In this document: one piece after another, positions 1-7,782 of the stretch
Layout of the letters: each line of letters begins with the position of its first letter
Position numbering within the stretch: position 1 is the stretch's first letter
Assembly: GCA_947165295.1 (NCBI GenBank)
Contig: CAMUZU010000011.1
Coordinates: forward strand, 1-59,262
Direction: 5' to 3'
Origin: an uncultured Selenomonadales bacterium
GTDB taxonomy: Bacteria > Bacillota > Negativicutes > Selenomonadales > Selenomonadaceae
DNA: 59,262 nt
The notes under the pieces: model-generated
What the model saw: only the letters and a program-made list of their open reading frames with translations
Databases searched by the model: none
Told to the model about the DNA's origin: nothing
Position numbers and translations under genes: made by a program

Positions 1-78
1 TTTACGTCGGCGAGCGCATTAACGACCAAACTTCGACGGGCTTGTCAACGGGCAATGTGACGAGCTGTTGAGCGTGCG
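1..78 (-). repeat. Duplicated 3' end of the neighbouring U32 peptidase gene
   Basis: This stretch repeats the last 26 codons of the U32 gene (170-247), including the TAA stop, with one mismatch. The match breaks abruptly after base 78. It is a gene-end fragment with no gene body in the window; whatever lies to its left is cut off by the window edge. With the following 91 bases it forms a 169-bp unit that is then continued by the genuine gene end, so it reads as a tandem duplication with an insert. Confidence 0.9.
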
Positions 79-82
79 ACGG

Positions 83-112
83 CCGCTTTAAAAGCGGCGG
101 AACTCTTGGTGC
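83..112 (+). repeat. Hairpin cassette shared with the leuC leader
   Basis: A short palindrome (CCGCTTT/AAAGCGG around a single A) is followed by GGAACTCTTGGTGC. The same cassette, with a C/G-extended stem, occurs three times in the leuC leader at 56938, 57029 and 57119. The flanking bases differ, so only these roughly 30 bases are shared. It sits between two copies of the U32 gene end. No T-run follows, so it is not an obvious intrinsic terminator. Its function is unknown. Confidence 0.75.
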
Positions 113-170
113 TCACCGTGACTGCCCGACAATTCCGGCTTGCCGTGTTGCAACAGCGTTGCGAAAACTT

Positions 171-1394
171 TTACGTCGGCGAGCGCATTAACGACCAAAC
201 TTCGACGGGCTTGTCAACGGGCAACGTGACGAGCTGTTGAGCGTGCGGAGCGTCGAAAATTTCTTCGCCGTCAACGTCGCGCATTTCGGTTATCGTCTGC
301 GAAAAAGTTTCTCCGCACGGTTGCAAAAATTCTGCGCGTTGACCGACGGTGAACTTGCCGCGCTGTTCGACCGTCGCCGTCATTGTTGACGCGTCAAATG
401 CCCGCACGATGCCCAAAAAATTAGCCGAACGCTTCGGCTTTGACGTTGAATAAATTTCTGTCGGCTTGCCGTCGCCCGCGAAAAATCCCGTCGTGTACGG
501 GCGGTGAGCGACTTTGTCGAGTTCGTCGAGCCACTCGTCGCGCACGGTGAACTTGTCGGGATTGTCGCAGAACGAATCTATTGCCGCACGATAAACTTTG
601 ACGACGCCCGCGACGTAATTGACGCTTTTCATGCGGCCTTCAATCTTGAGCGACGTGACGCCGCTTCGGATGACTTCAGCAATGTTCGGCAACAGGCACA
701 AGTCTTTTGAGTTCATGACGTAACTGCCGCGTTCGTCACCTGCGACGGGAAAAAATTCTCCGTCACGGGTCTCCTCGACAAGTTGATATTTCCAGCGACA
801 AGAATGCGTGCATTGACCGCGATTGGCGTCGCGCCCCGTCAAAAATTTCGACAGCCAGCAACGTCCCGAATACGAAATGCACATTGAGCCGTGCACGAAA
901 ATTTCAAGTTCGGCTTCGCAGTTCGCTTTGATGTCGGCAATTTCTTCGCCTGTGAGTTCGCGGGCAAGGACAATTCGACTTGCGCCCAGTTCGTGAAAAG
1001 TTTTCGCCGCGTGAAAGTTCGTGACGTTGGCTTGTGTGCTGACGTGAATTTTCAAGTCGGTCAACTGTCGCGCCAAAGCAATGACGCCCAAGTCCGAAAC
1101 GATAATCGCGTCGACACCTGCCGCGTCCAAAAACTTCAGGTAATCGGCAAGTGCGTCGAAGTCGGCGTTGCGTGCGTAAATGTTTACTGCCGCGTAAATC
1201 TTCTTGCCGCGTGCGTGCGTGAAATCAACCGCCGACAAAATTTCGTCGCGGGTGAAGTTGTCGCCGAATGCGCGCAGGCTGAAGTTTTCGCCGCCGAAAT
1301 AAACCGCGTCCGCGCCGTAAATCAAAGCCGCCTGCAATTTCTCGAAGTTGCCCGCGGGTGCCAAAAGTTCCGGCTTAACGATACTCGTTGACAA
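171..1394 (-). CDS. U32 family peptidase-like protein (tRNA hydroxylation type)
   Basis: 407 residues. The N-terminus (ELLAPAGNFEKLQAAL, then GADAVYFGG) and the central CISYSGRCWLS / RGQCTHSCRWKY block with conserved cysteines are signatures of the U32/YrrN-YrrO/RlhA family. Characterised members are Fe-S proteins needed for prephenate-dependent 5-hydroxyuridine formation in tRNA (TrhP) or 23S rRNA C2501 hydroxylation (RlhA); which applies here cannot be told. The start is TTG, with GAGGAG 10 bases upstream, and it overlaps the end of mltG by 20 bases, as expected in the mltG-yrrM-yrrN-yrrO neighbourhood of Firmicutes (no yrrM is present). Its 3' end is duplicated at the window edge. Confidence 0.88.
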   Translation of the reverse strand: MSTSIVKPELLAPAGNFEKLQAALIYGADAVYFGGENFSLRAFGDNFTRDEILSAVDFTHARGKKIYAAVNIYARNADFDALADYLKFLDAAGVDAIIVSDLGVIALARQLTDLKIHVSTQANVTNFHAAKTFHELGASRIVLARELTGEEIADIKANCEAELEIFVHGSMCISYSGRCWLSKFLTGRDANRGQCTHSCRWKYQLVEETRDGEFFPVAGDERGSYVMNSKDLCLLPNIAEVIRSGVTSLKIEGRMKSVNYVAGVVKVYRAAIDSFCDNPDKFTVRDEWLDELDKVAHRPYTTGFFAGDGKPTEIYSTSKPKRSANFLGIVRAFDASTMTATVEQRGKFTVGQRAEFLQPCGETFSQTITEMRDVDGEEIFDAPHAQQLVTLPVDKPVEVWSLMRSPT

Positions 1395-2541
1395 GATTCA
1401 AATGCTCCTCGTAAGTGAAGGCGTAATGATTGTGCCCGTTGCGGTCGGCGACGAAATACAGATAATCGGTCTCCGCAGGATGCAATACGGCTTCAATCGA
1501 CGCCATGCCGGGATTTGCAATCGGCCCCGGCGGAAGTCCCGCGTGCTGATACGTGTTGTACGGCGAATCAATCTGCGTGTCGGCAATCGTCACGTCTTCT
1601 TTCGGCGTGTCCATCAAGTACTGCAACGTCGCGTCGGTCTGCAACGGCATGTTCAATTTGAGCCGCTTCAAGAAAACCTGCGCGACAATCGGTCGGTCTT
1701 CGGGGAAACGAACTTCGCGTTCAACCAGCGACGCCAAAGTTATCAGGTCGTACACGGACAAGCCCATCTTTTCGGCGTGCGTGCGCATTTCGGGCGTCAA
1801 GCGTTCGTCGAAGTTGTTTGCCATGAGCGTCAAAATTTCGTCGATGTCCATGTCGCTTTCGACGTTGTAAGTGTCGGGGAACAAAAAACCTTCCGCCGCG
1901 AAGAAAACGTTCTGCCGCTTGCGCATGTAATCATACGGCGCGAAATTCTCCGCCGCCTTGAGAAACTCGTTTTTGTCGGCAAGGTCAAGATTGTACAGCC
2001 GCTCGGCAATTTCTTTGACGCCGAAACCTTCGGGCACGGTGAACTTGATTAACTTCTTTTCGCCCGTCAACAGTTTGGCAAAAACGTCGTCGTCGCTCAT
2101 GTCGGCGGTAAAGGTGTACGAACCCGGTCGAAGTTTGTCGTCGTAGCCGCGCAGGCGTGCGAAAAATCTAAACTTCAAGCTCGAATCGATGATACCTTTT
2201 TCGGCAAGGCGGTCGGCAATTTCCGCGGTGGACATGCCGTCGCGAATTTTGATGTTGATTCGTTTCTCGATGACGTTTTCGGGTGACTCGTCTTCGATCG
2301 GAGCGTCGGGCTTCTGAATGTGTGCAACGTCGGGGTCGGCAAATAAAAGTACCGCGCCCAATGCCGCAATGCAAAACGTCACCGCGCCCGCAACGGAGGC
2401 AACGTATTTCCACGAAATTTCGTCAAGCAAGTCGCTTAAAGAATCGCGCACCTTGTCCGCAAAGGAAACTTTCTCGGAGCGTCGCGAAGGAATTTTGCTT
2501 TCCTCGTCGTCGGGAAAATTTTTGTCGTCGGGCTGACTCAA
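1375..2541 (-). CDS. mltG: Endolytic murein transglycosylase MltG
   Basis: 388 residues. A charged cytoplasmic N-terminus of about 45 residues precedes one membrane segment (about 47-67), followed by the periplasmic YceG/MltG domain. The catalytic region reads LASLVEREVRFP with the likely catalytic Glu near residue 274, followed by the family block SPYNTYQHAGLPPGPIANPG. MltG cleaves nascent glycan strands at the membrane and sets their length. The gene lies directly downstream of the DUF1292 gene (2-base gap) in the conserved Firmicutes order ireB-ruvX-DUF1292-mltG-U32, so these are probably one transcript. Confidence 0.95.
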   Translation of the reverse strand: MSQPDDKNFPDDEESKIPSRRSEKVSFADKVRDSLSDLLDEISWKYVASVAGAVTFCIAALGAVLLFADPDVAHIQKPDAPIEDESPENVIEKRINIKIRDGMSTAEIADRLAEKGIIDSSLKFRFFARLRGYDDKLRPGSYTFTADMSDDDVFAKLLTGEKKLIKFTVPEGFGVKEIAERLYNLDLADKNEFLKAAENFAPYDYMRKRQNVFFAAEGFLFPDTYNVESDMDIDEILTLMANNFDERLTPEMRTHAEKMGLSVYDLITLASLVEREVRFPEDRPIVAQVFLKRLKLNMPLQTDATLQYLMDTPKEDVTIADTQIDSPYNTYQHAGLPPGPIANPGMASIEAVLHPAETDYLYFVADRNGHNHYAFTYEEHLNLVNEYR

Positions 2542-2543
2542 GA

Positions 2544-2864
2544 TTACTCGTCCTCATCCAAAAGTTTGTCGTAAGCCGCCTGTACCGCCTCGAATTCTTC
2601 GTCGGTCGGCTCGATGTATTCGTCTTCGCCGTCGGCGTTGGTGACGATTTTGGCAATGATAACGTCGTCTTCTTCGCAACCGCAGTCGCAACCTTCGTCG
2701 TGTTCGTGAACTTCGACCAAAAGCGCGAATCTGTCTTTGCCGACGGGGATAACCATCTCTTCGACGTAATAATAAGTGTTGCCTTCTTCGTCGGTCATTT
2801 CGACGATGATGTCGTCGTCCGCGAAGTCTTCTTCGGGAATTTGGTTGATGCGTTTGTCCGCCAT
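2544..2864 (-). CDS. DUF1292 (UPF0473/YrzB) acidic protein
   Basis: 106 residues, very acidic, matching the DUF1292 family by its IIVEMTDEEGNTYYYVEE core and by position between ruvX and mltG. The function of the family is not known. Unlike many relatives it carries a CDCGC cluster mid-protein, which could bind metal. GAGGAG lies about 8 bases before the ATG. It is separated from ruvX by 77 bases that hold no gene, and is probably co-transcribed with mltG. Confidence 0.9.
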   Translation of the reverse strand: MADKRINQIPEEDFADDDIIVEMTDEEGNTYYYVEEMVIPVGKDRFALLVEVHEHDEGCDCGCEEDDVIIAKIVTNADGEDEYIEPTDEEFEAVQAAYDKLLDEDE

Positions 2865-2941
2865 TTAAAAATCTCCTCTCCGGCTGTCAAGTCAACGTGA
2901 CGTTGCATCCAATGAGTGTGACCCGTGACGTTGCGACAGCT

Positions 2942-3355
2942 TTATCTCCGACTGTCAAGCCAACCTTGCAAGATGTAAACCGCAGCCATTTTGTCGATGA
3001 CTTTCTTGCGCTTCTTGCGACTTAAATCCGCTTCGATTAACGTGCGTTGAGCCGCGACGGTGCTGAGGCGTTCGTCCCAAAAACTTTGCTCGACGTTGGG
3101 AAGAGCCGCCGCGATTTTCGCCGCGAAAGTCTTGACGAATTCGCAACGGGTGCCCTCGGTGCCATCCATGTTTTTGGGCAGTCCGATAACAAAAGTTTTC
3201 GCCTCGAATTGAGCGACAAGTTCGCGCAGACGCTTAAGGTCGTTTTTGTTCGACGTGCGCTGAATTGTTTCGACGCCTTGAGCAGTCAAACCCAACGGGT
3301 CACTTGCCGCCACGCCGATTGTCTTGTCGCCGATGTCCAACGCCAAAACTCTCAC
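2942..3355 (-). CDS. ruvX: Putative pre-16S rRNA nuclease / Holliday junction resolvase-like RuvX (YqgF)
   Basis: 137 residues, normal length. The N-terminal MRVLALDIGDKTIGVA contains the first catalytic Asp of the RNase H-like YqgF fold; PKNMDGTEG and WDERLST hold the other conserved acidic positions. The family processes the 16S rRNA 5' end in E. coli and has been proposed as a resolvase elsewhere. It starts with GTG overlapping the TGA of ireB (GTGA), giving translational coupling. Confidence 0.93.
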   Translation of the reverse strand: MRVLALDIGDKTIGVAASDPLGLTAQGVETIQRTSNKNDLKRLRELVAQFEAKTFVIGLPKNMDGTEGTRCEFVKTFAAKIAAALPNVEQSFWDERLSTVAAQRTLIEADLSRKKRKKVIDKMAAVYILQGWLDSRR

Positions 3356-3633
3356 GCTTTGCCCTCCAGCCGCTCAAGATACGTGCGCACAAGTTCTTCC
3401 AACAGCTCGTCGCGTTCGACTTTGCGAATTTGGCTGCGCGCCTCCATGTGGCTCGTGACGTATGCGGGGTCGCCGCTCAAAAGGTAGCCGACAAGTTGAT
3501 GCACGGGATTGTAACCTTTGGCGGTCATTGCTTTGTATGCGTTGCGGATGACTTTCTCGGCGCGGTTCTCCTCGATGCCGAAGCTGAACATTCTGGTCTC
3601 GTCGCTGACGGTTTTGGTTTCGCTGCCGGTCAA
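3352..3633 (-). CDS. ireB: IreB family regulatory phosphoprotein (DUF965)
   Basis: 93 residues from the chosen start. KGYNPVHQLVGYLLSGDPAYVTSH is the family signature. IreB is the small substrate of the PASTA kinase IreK in Enterococcus. An ATG 45 bases upstream would give a longer, atypical N-terminus with no ribosome site; the TTG used here has AAGGAG seven bases upstream and gives the usual family length. It heads the ireB-ruvX-DUF1292-mltG-U32 set and overlaps ruvX by four bases. Confidence 0.9.
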   Translation of the reverse strand: MTGSETKTVSDETRMFSFGIEENRAEKVIRNAYKAMTAKGYNPVHQLVGYLLSGDPAYVTSHMEARSQIRKVERDELLEELVRTYLERLEGKA

Positions 3634-3715
3634 ACCAATCACTCCTTCGCGAAAAATTTTTCGTGCATTGTACAACAACTGCGCGGCGTGGACAAGAAAA
3701 AGTTTGGTTCACGGT

Positions 3716-4999
3716 TCACTTGCCTTTGAGCGCGTTGTACTTTTGCATGTCGGCTTGAGCTTTCGCGTTGTCGCCAACAGCTTTGTAACATTCGGCGCGA
3801 AAATAATACATCCACAGCAACAAACTTTGTGCAGTCTCGTTATCGGCAGCAAGTTCAATCGCCCGTGTCCAATCGACAATCGCCGCCGAATAATTTTTCA
3901 AGTCGTGCTGATAAAAGTTTGCGCGATTCATGTAAGCATGTGCGGTCGGATTCAGTTCAACCGCCTTACTCAAGTCGGCAAGAGCGCGCCCGTTATCTTT
4001 GGCGACCTGCCGCCAATACAGCGAACGATAAATGTAATTCTGCGCGTTGGTCGGGTCAAGTTCGATTGCACGGTCAAAATCTTTTATCGACGCGGGATAA
4101 TTTTTCGCCATGAACTGAAGATAGCCGCGGTTGCCGTAAGCCTCCGAATAATCGGGCTTGAGCTGAATTGCACGGTTGAAGTCGTCAAGTGCTTGCGAAC
4201 GAATTTTTTCGCCGACGGAAACATTTTTGTCGACGGATATTTTAATCGCCGCGACGCTGTTGCGAATATTTCCGCGCCAATTGTAAGCTTCGGCGTTGTC
4301 GGGCTTGAGTTCAATGGCTTCAGTGTAAAGTTGAATCGCGTCGTCGAATTTCTGTTGATAAGCAAGGCGCGTGCCTTCCTCGACTTTTTGATTGGACAAA
4401 AATTCGTTGTCCGCCTGCTTGAATTCGGCTTGAAGTTGAGCACGTCCCGCGTCGTCGGAAACATTTTGCGAACGTCGGCGAAGATCTTCAACCTTGCGGT
4501 CGTTTTCTTCGGCGGCGGATTGTGATTCGCGGGTTTGACTTATCAGCGTCGAACGGTCGCGGTCGTCGCGCTTGACCCACTTGGTAATTTCGCTGTCGTC
4601 GACATTGACATCAACCGTCGCTTCCCAAACAATCAGCGTGATTTGGTCGGTCACCTGCTTGACGGTGCGGTTGTAGCGGACTTCGCCGACAACTTCGTAA
4701 GCGTTGCTGGTTATCGCGGTAATTTCGTCGTCGGTCAGCTCGTTGTTGATACTGCGCGAATAAGTCTTCAGGTAAACGCCGGCTTGCTTTGTCGCGTTTT
4801 TAATCGCCTTGTCGCGGGCACGCAACTTGACAATGTCCTGCGATTCGTATTCGTTGCCGTAATCGACGCCCATTGCCGTGTAAAGTTTGACTTCCGCACG
4901 GGCGATGGGGAAATTTTCAACGCCGCAAATTTCGGGCGCGAAAGTCAACGTGCCGACAATCAACGTCGCCGCCAAAAGTTTTCGCCAATGTTTAATCAA
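3716..4999 (-). CDS. Secreted TPR-repeat protein with an N-terminal LPP20/FlgT-like domain
   Basis: 427 residues from a TTG start that overlaps the mtaB stop by eight bases; a further-upstream ATG would run more than 100 bases into mtaB. The start gives a clean signal peptide (KHWRKLL, a hydrophobic stretch, cleavage near ARA-EV). Residues about 36-145 form a domain resembling FlgT-N/LPP20 proteins, similar to the small secreted protein at 24.1 kb. A charged linker and about five TPR units (e.g. YTEAIELKPDNAEAYNWRG) follow. Probably a periplasmic scaffold; its partner is unknown. Confidence 0.8.
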   Translation of the reverse strand: MIKHWRKLLAATLIVGTLTFAPEICGVENFPIARAEVKLYTAMGVDYGNEYESQDIVKLRARDKAIKNATKQAGVYLKTYSRSINNELTDDEITAITSNAYEVVGEVRYNRTVKQVTDQITLIVWEATVDVNVDDSEITKWVKRDDRDRSTLISQTRESQSAAEENDRKVEDLRRRSQNVSDDAGRAQLQAEFKQADNEFLSNQKVEEGTRLAYQQKFDDAIQLYTEAIELKPDNAEAYNWRGNIRNSVAAIKISVDKNVSVGEKIRSQALDDFNRAIQLKPDYSEAYGNRGYLQFMAKNYPASIKDFDRAIELDPTNAQNYIYRSLYWRQVAKDNGRALADLSKAVELNPTAHAYMNRANFYQHDLKNYSAAIVDWTRAIELAADNETAQSLLLWMYYFRAECYKAVGDNAKAQADMQKYNALKGK

Positions 5000-6293
5000 C
5001 GCAATCACCCCAAACACCGTCGCGGAAAAGTTTTTCGACGCGAACTTTAATGACGTTGCCGAGCGGAATATTTTCGTCGGGGACATAAACGCGGACATAA
5101 TTTTTCGTCAAGCCGTCGACAAGCCCGCCTTCGGAAGTTTCGGCGATAATCTCGACCGTGCGCCTGATTAATCGTTCGGCAAAAGTTTGTGACTTGTCAC
5201 GCGAAATTTCCAACGCTTGACTTGCGCGAAGTTTTTTCGTCGACGACGGAATTTGATTCGGCAACGTTGCCGCAACCGTGCCCGCCCGCGCAGAGAACGG
5301 GAACACGTGAATTTTCGCGAACGGTTGACTGCGGATGAATTCCAGCGTCTCCGCGAAGTTGTCTTCGGACTCGTTCGGAAAGCCGACGATTAAATCCGTG
5401 CCGATTGAAATTTCGGGGACTTCGCGCACAAGTCTTGCCGTCAACTCCGCGAATTGTTTCGTCGTGTACGGTCGTCGCATTGCCCGTAAAATTTCGTCGC
5501 TGCCCGATTGAAGCGGCAGGTGTACATGGTTGCAAATTCGCCCGTCGCTTTTGAGCAGGTCAATCAGCGCGTCGGACATCTCGACTGATTCGATTGAGCC
5601 GAGCCGCAGTCGCAACGGATTCGCCGCGTCCAAAACAGTTTTCACCGCGTCGACCAAAGAAATTTTGCCGCCGAAGTCTCGCCCGTAAGCTCCGACGTGA
5701 ATGCCTGTCAAAACAATTTCCTTGAAGCCCGCCGCCGCAAGTTTCAAACTTTCGTCGCGGATACTTTCAAGACTTCGACTGCGAACGCGCCCGCGCACGA
5801 ACGGAATTATGCAGTACGCGCAGAAATTGTTGCAACCGTCCTCGATTTTCAGGAAAGCCCGCGTGCGTTGAGGAGCGTGCGGCAGTTCTTCAAACGCGTG
5901 AATTTCGTCGACCGTGCCGACCTGCAAAATTTTTTCGCGACGGGTGAAAGCCTCTTCAACAAGCTCGACGATTCGCGTCCTGTCACGCGTGCCGATAACC
6001 ACGTCGACGCCGTCAATCGCCGCGACAACTTCGGGCTCGCTTTGCGCGTAACAGCCGACGACCGCGACGATTGAGTTTTGATTCGCGCCCGCCGCTCGAC
6101 GAATCATCTGCCGCGATTTTTGCGAACTGACCGCCGTGACCGTGCAGGTGTTGACGACGACGACATCCGCGTCCGAAATGTCATCAGCCGCAACGTAACC
6201 CGCCGCCTCGAAAAGTTTTTGCATGGCCTCCGATTCGTATTGGTTGACTTTACAGCCGAGCGTAACGAAGAAAAATTTCTTACATGAATTCAT
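4992..6293 (-). CDS. mtaB: tRNA t6A37 methylthiotransferase MtaB
   Basis: 433 residues. TLGCKVNQYESE at residues 11-22 is diagnostic of the MtaB branch of methylthiotransferases. The N-terminal cluster cysteines are near 14, 50 and 81, the radical-SAM triad CNNFCAYC is at 154-161, and a C-terminal TRAM region is present. The enzyme converts t6A37 to ms2t6A in ANN-decoding tRNAs. Its ATG overlaps the end of rsmE by 14 bases, so rsmE-mtaB and the TPR gene are likely one transcript. Confidence 0.95.
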   Translation of the reverse strand: MNSCKKFFFVTLGCKVNQYESEAMQKLFEAAGYVAADDISDADVVVVNTCTVTAVSSQKSRQMIRRAAGANQNSIVAVVGCYAQSEPEVVAAIDGVDVVIGTRDRTRIVELVEEAFTRREKILQVGTVDEIHAFEELPHAPQRTRAFLKIEDGCNNFCAYCIIPFVRGRVRSRSLESIRDESLKLAAAGFKEIVLTGIHVGAYGRDFGGKISLVDAVKTVLDAANPLRLRLGSIESVEMSDALIDLLKSDGRICNHVHLPLQSGSDEILRAMRRPYTTKQFAELTARLVREVPEISIGTDLIVGFPNESEDNFAETLEFIRSQPFAKIHVFPFSARAGTVAATLPNQIPSSTKKLRASQALEISRDKSQTFAERLIRRTVEIIAETSEGGLVDGLTKNYVRVYVPDENIPLGNVIKVRVEKLFRDGVWGDCVD

Positions 6294-7023
6294 AATTAAT
6301 CATCGCCAAAGCTGAAATTGCCGCCGTGTCAGTTTTGAGGACGCGCTTGCCGAGCGTGACGCTGACTCCGCCGGCAAATTTTATTGCGCGAACTTCGCGG
6401 TCACTGAAGCCGCCTTCGGGGCCGATAAGCACGGCAATATCTTTCGACGCGCCCGAAGCTTTAAACGCGCTCAACACTTCGCGAACGGTCGTGGTCTGCT
6501 CTTTCTCCCAACAGAACAGCAGAAACAAATTGTCGCCGTCAATCGCCGTGGTTTCTTTGAGCCACAAGTCAAGGTCGCGAATGGTGGCGATTGCCGGAAT
6601 TGTGTCGCGGGCACATTGTTCGGCGGTTTCTTTGGCGATTCGATTCCAGCGTTCGATTTTTGCTTTTTCGCGGAAACTGTTCGGGCGGGCGATTGTCCTG
6701 TCGGAAATGAGCGGAACAATCCTGTCAACGCCGAGTTCGGTTGCCTTCTCGACAATCGTGTCGAAGCGATTTTGTTTGGGCAAACAGTCCGCCAAAATGA
6801 TTTTCCTGTCGACGGCGACGAGCTGAATTTCGCCGACGCGTTGAGCGTTAATCGCGTTTCTGTCGAAGTCGGTTAGTTCAATCACAGCACTTCTGCCCGA
6901 TCTGTCGACGGCTGTCAATCTGTCGCCGCGCCGCGCCCGCAGTGAATAAGCAAGATGTCGGGCGTCTTCCCCGCGAATGGTGAGCTTGTCGGCGGTCACG
7001 TCTTCGAGAAAGATTCGTTTCAT
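6280..7023 (-). CDS. rsmE: 16S rRNA (uracil1498-N3)-methyltransferase RsmE
   Basis: 247 residues. Start chosen at ATG giving MKRIFLED because GAGGTG sits six bases upstream; a longer reading adds 11 residues without a ribosome site. The N-terminal PUA-like part is followed by the SPOUT domain with IGPEGGFSDREV and the C-terminal LGKRVLKTDTA knot motif that binds SAM. Methylates U1498 of 16S rRNA. First gene of the rsmE-mtaB-TPR unit, with an extended -10 promoter just upstream. Confidence 0.94.
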   Translation of the reverse strand: MKRIFLEDVTADKLTIRGEDARHLAYSLRARRGDRLTAVDRSGRSAVIELTDFDRNAINAQRVGEIQLVAVDRKIILADCLPKQNRFDTIVEKATELGVDRIVPLISDRTIARPNSFREKAKIERWNRIAKETAEQCARDTIPAIATIRDLDLWLKETTAIDGDNLFLLFCWEKEQTTTVREVLSAFKASGASKDIAVLIGPEGGFSDREVRAIKFAGGVSVTLGKRVLKTDTAAISALAMINYEFM

Positions 7024-7054
7024 GATTTCACCTCGTTGAAAAAATTTTTGTCGC

Positions 7055-7063
7055 ATTATAACA
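7055..7063 (-). promoter_or_regulatory. Extended -10 promoter for rsmE
   Basis: Reads TGT-TATAAT on the minus strand, 32 bases before the rsmE ATG. There is no recognisable -35; that position falls in the left direct repeat flanking the repeat element at 7094-7190, so the insertion may have replaced the native -35. Confidence 0.55.
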
Positions 7064-7069
7064 TGCCGC

Positions 7070-7214
7070 CAAAAAAAAATCCCGCCACGTGTGTATCGTG
7101 TTACTTTCTTTCGGCGCGAAACATCCTGTATCGTGCGCGAACGGCGGCCGACGTCCTGTCGGCCGGATTTACGCGTTGCAGTTCACGTCGCAAAAAAAAA
7201 TCCCGCCACGTGTG
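7070..7214. mobile_element. Three-hairpin repeat, copy a (degenerate), between 24-bp direct repeats
   Basis: A 97-bp segment (7094-7190) lies between perfect 24-bp direct repeats at 7070-7093 and 7191-7214. The right repeat is part of the intrinsic terminator of the zinc-ribbon gene, so a terminator half has been duplicated. Inside are only one arm of hairpin 3 (GTTACTTTCTTT at 7100), a decayed hairpin 2 (CATCCTGTATC), and an intact hairpin 1 at 7146-7164 (GGCCGAC-N5-GTCGGCC). It appears to be an old or truncated copy of the family. Confidence 0.75.
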
Positions 7215-7219
7215 ACGGG
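7192..7219 (-). terminator. Rho-independent terminator of the zinc-ribbon gene
   Basis: On the minus strand a CCCGTCAC/GTGGCGGG stem with a two-base loop is followed by nine T. Starts 14 bases after the stop codon. Its distal half and T-run recur as a direct repeat at 7070-7093. Confidence 0.85.
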
Positions 7220-7232
7220 AAAAAGTTTTTGT

Positions 7233-7691
7233 TCAGTTACGAGCGTCGTCAATTTCGTTGTACATTGTGTTCGAGTAAGTTTTCTGTGCACCGCCGCGAA
7301 TCGTCGTGGCGGCTTGTTCGTTTTTGCGTGCACGCATCCTCATCGAGTCGGCGAACTTTTTCGCCTCCTGCTTGAGCTTGACGGCGCACTCTTGGCAATA
7401 AGCACCGTTCTTGATGAGTTTGCCGCATCTGCCGCAAGGATACTGGACTTCGAGACCGCTTGCGTTTTCAAACTCGCCTTGCCGAACCATGCGCCAGATT
7501 AATTTGTCGGGCACGCCGGTTTCGTCAATGAGTTGCCGAATTGTAATGCCGGGATGGTCGCGCACGTAATCTTTAACTTGCTCTTCCATCGTCTGTTCCA
7601 TGACGCGGCATTCGGGACAGATCGTTTCGCCAATGACGGACAAGAAAATTTTATGACAACGCACGCAGTTTTTCATGTTGAGTTTCGCCAC
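7233..7691 (-). CDS. Flagellar-region zinc-ribbon protein (YvyF/TIGR03826-like)
   Basis: 152 residues. N-terminal CVRC...CPEC and C-terminal CGRC...CQEC pairs suggest two zinc ribbons around a helix-turn-helix-like middle (GITIRQLIDETGVPDKLIWRM). This matches the YvyF-type protein usually next to flgM in Firmicutes flagellar regions; its role is not established, and no flgM is nearby here. GTG start with GGGGTG eight bases upstream. Confidence 0.8.
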   Translation of the reverse strand: MAKLNMKNCVRCHKIFLSVIGETICPECRVMEQTMEEQVKDYVRDHPGITIRQLIDETGVPDKLIWRMVRQGEFENASGLEVQYPCGRCGKLIKNGAYCQECAVKLKQEAKKFADSMRMRARKNEQAATTIRGGAQKTYSNTMYNEIDDARN

Positions 7692-7782
7692 AGAAATTTC
7701 ACCCCGCAGTTCGCTGTAAATCTTTCGGTATGTTCAACGGGCATGAAGAAATTTCCTGCCGCCCGACGCGCTTTAAGCAAGT

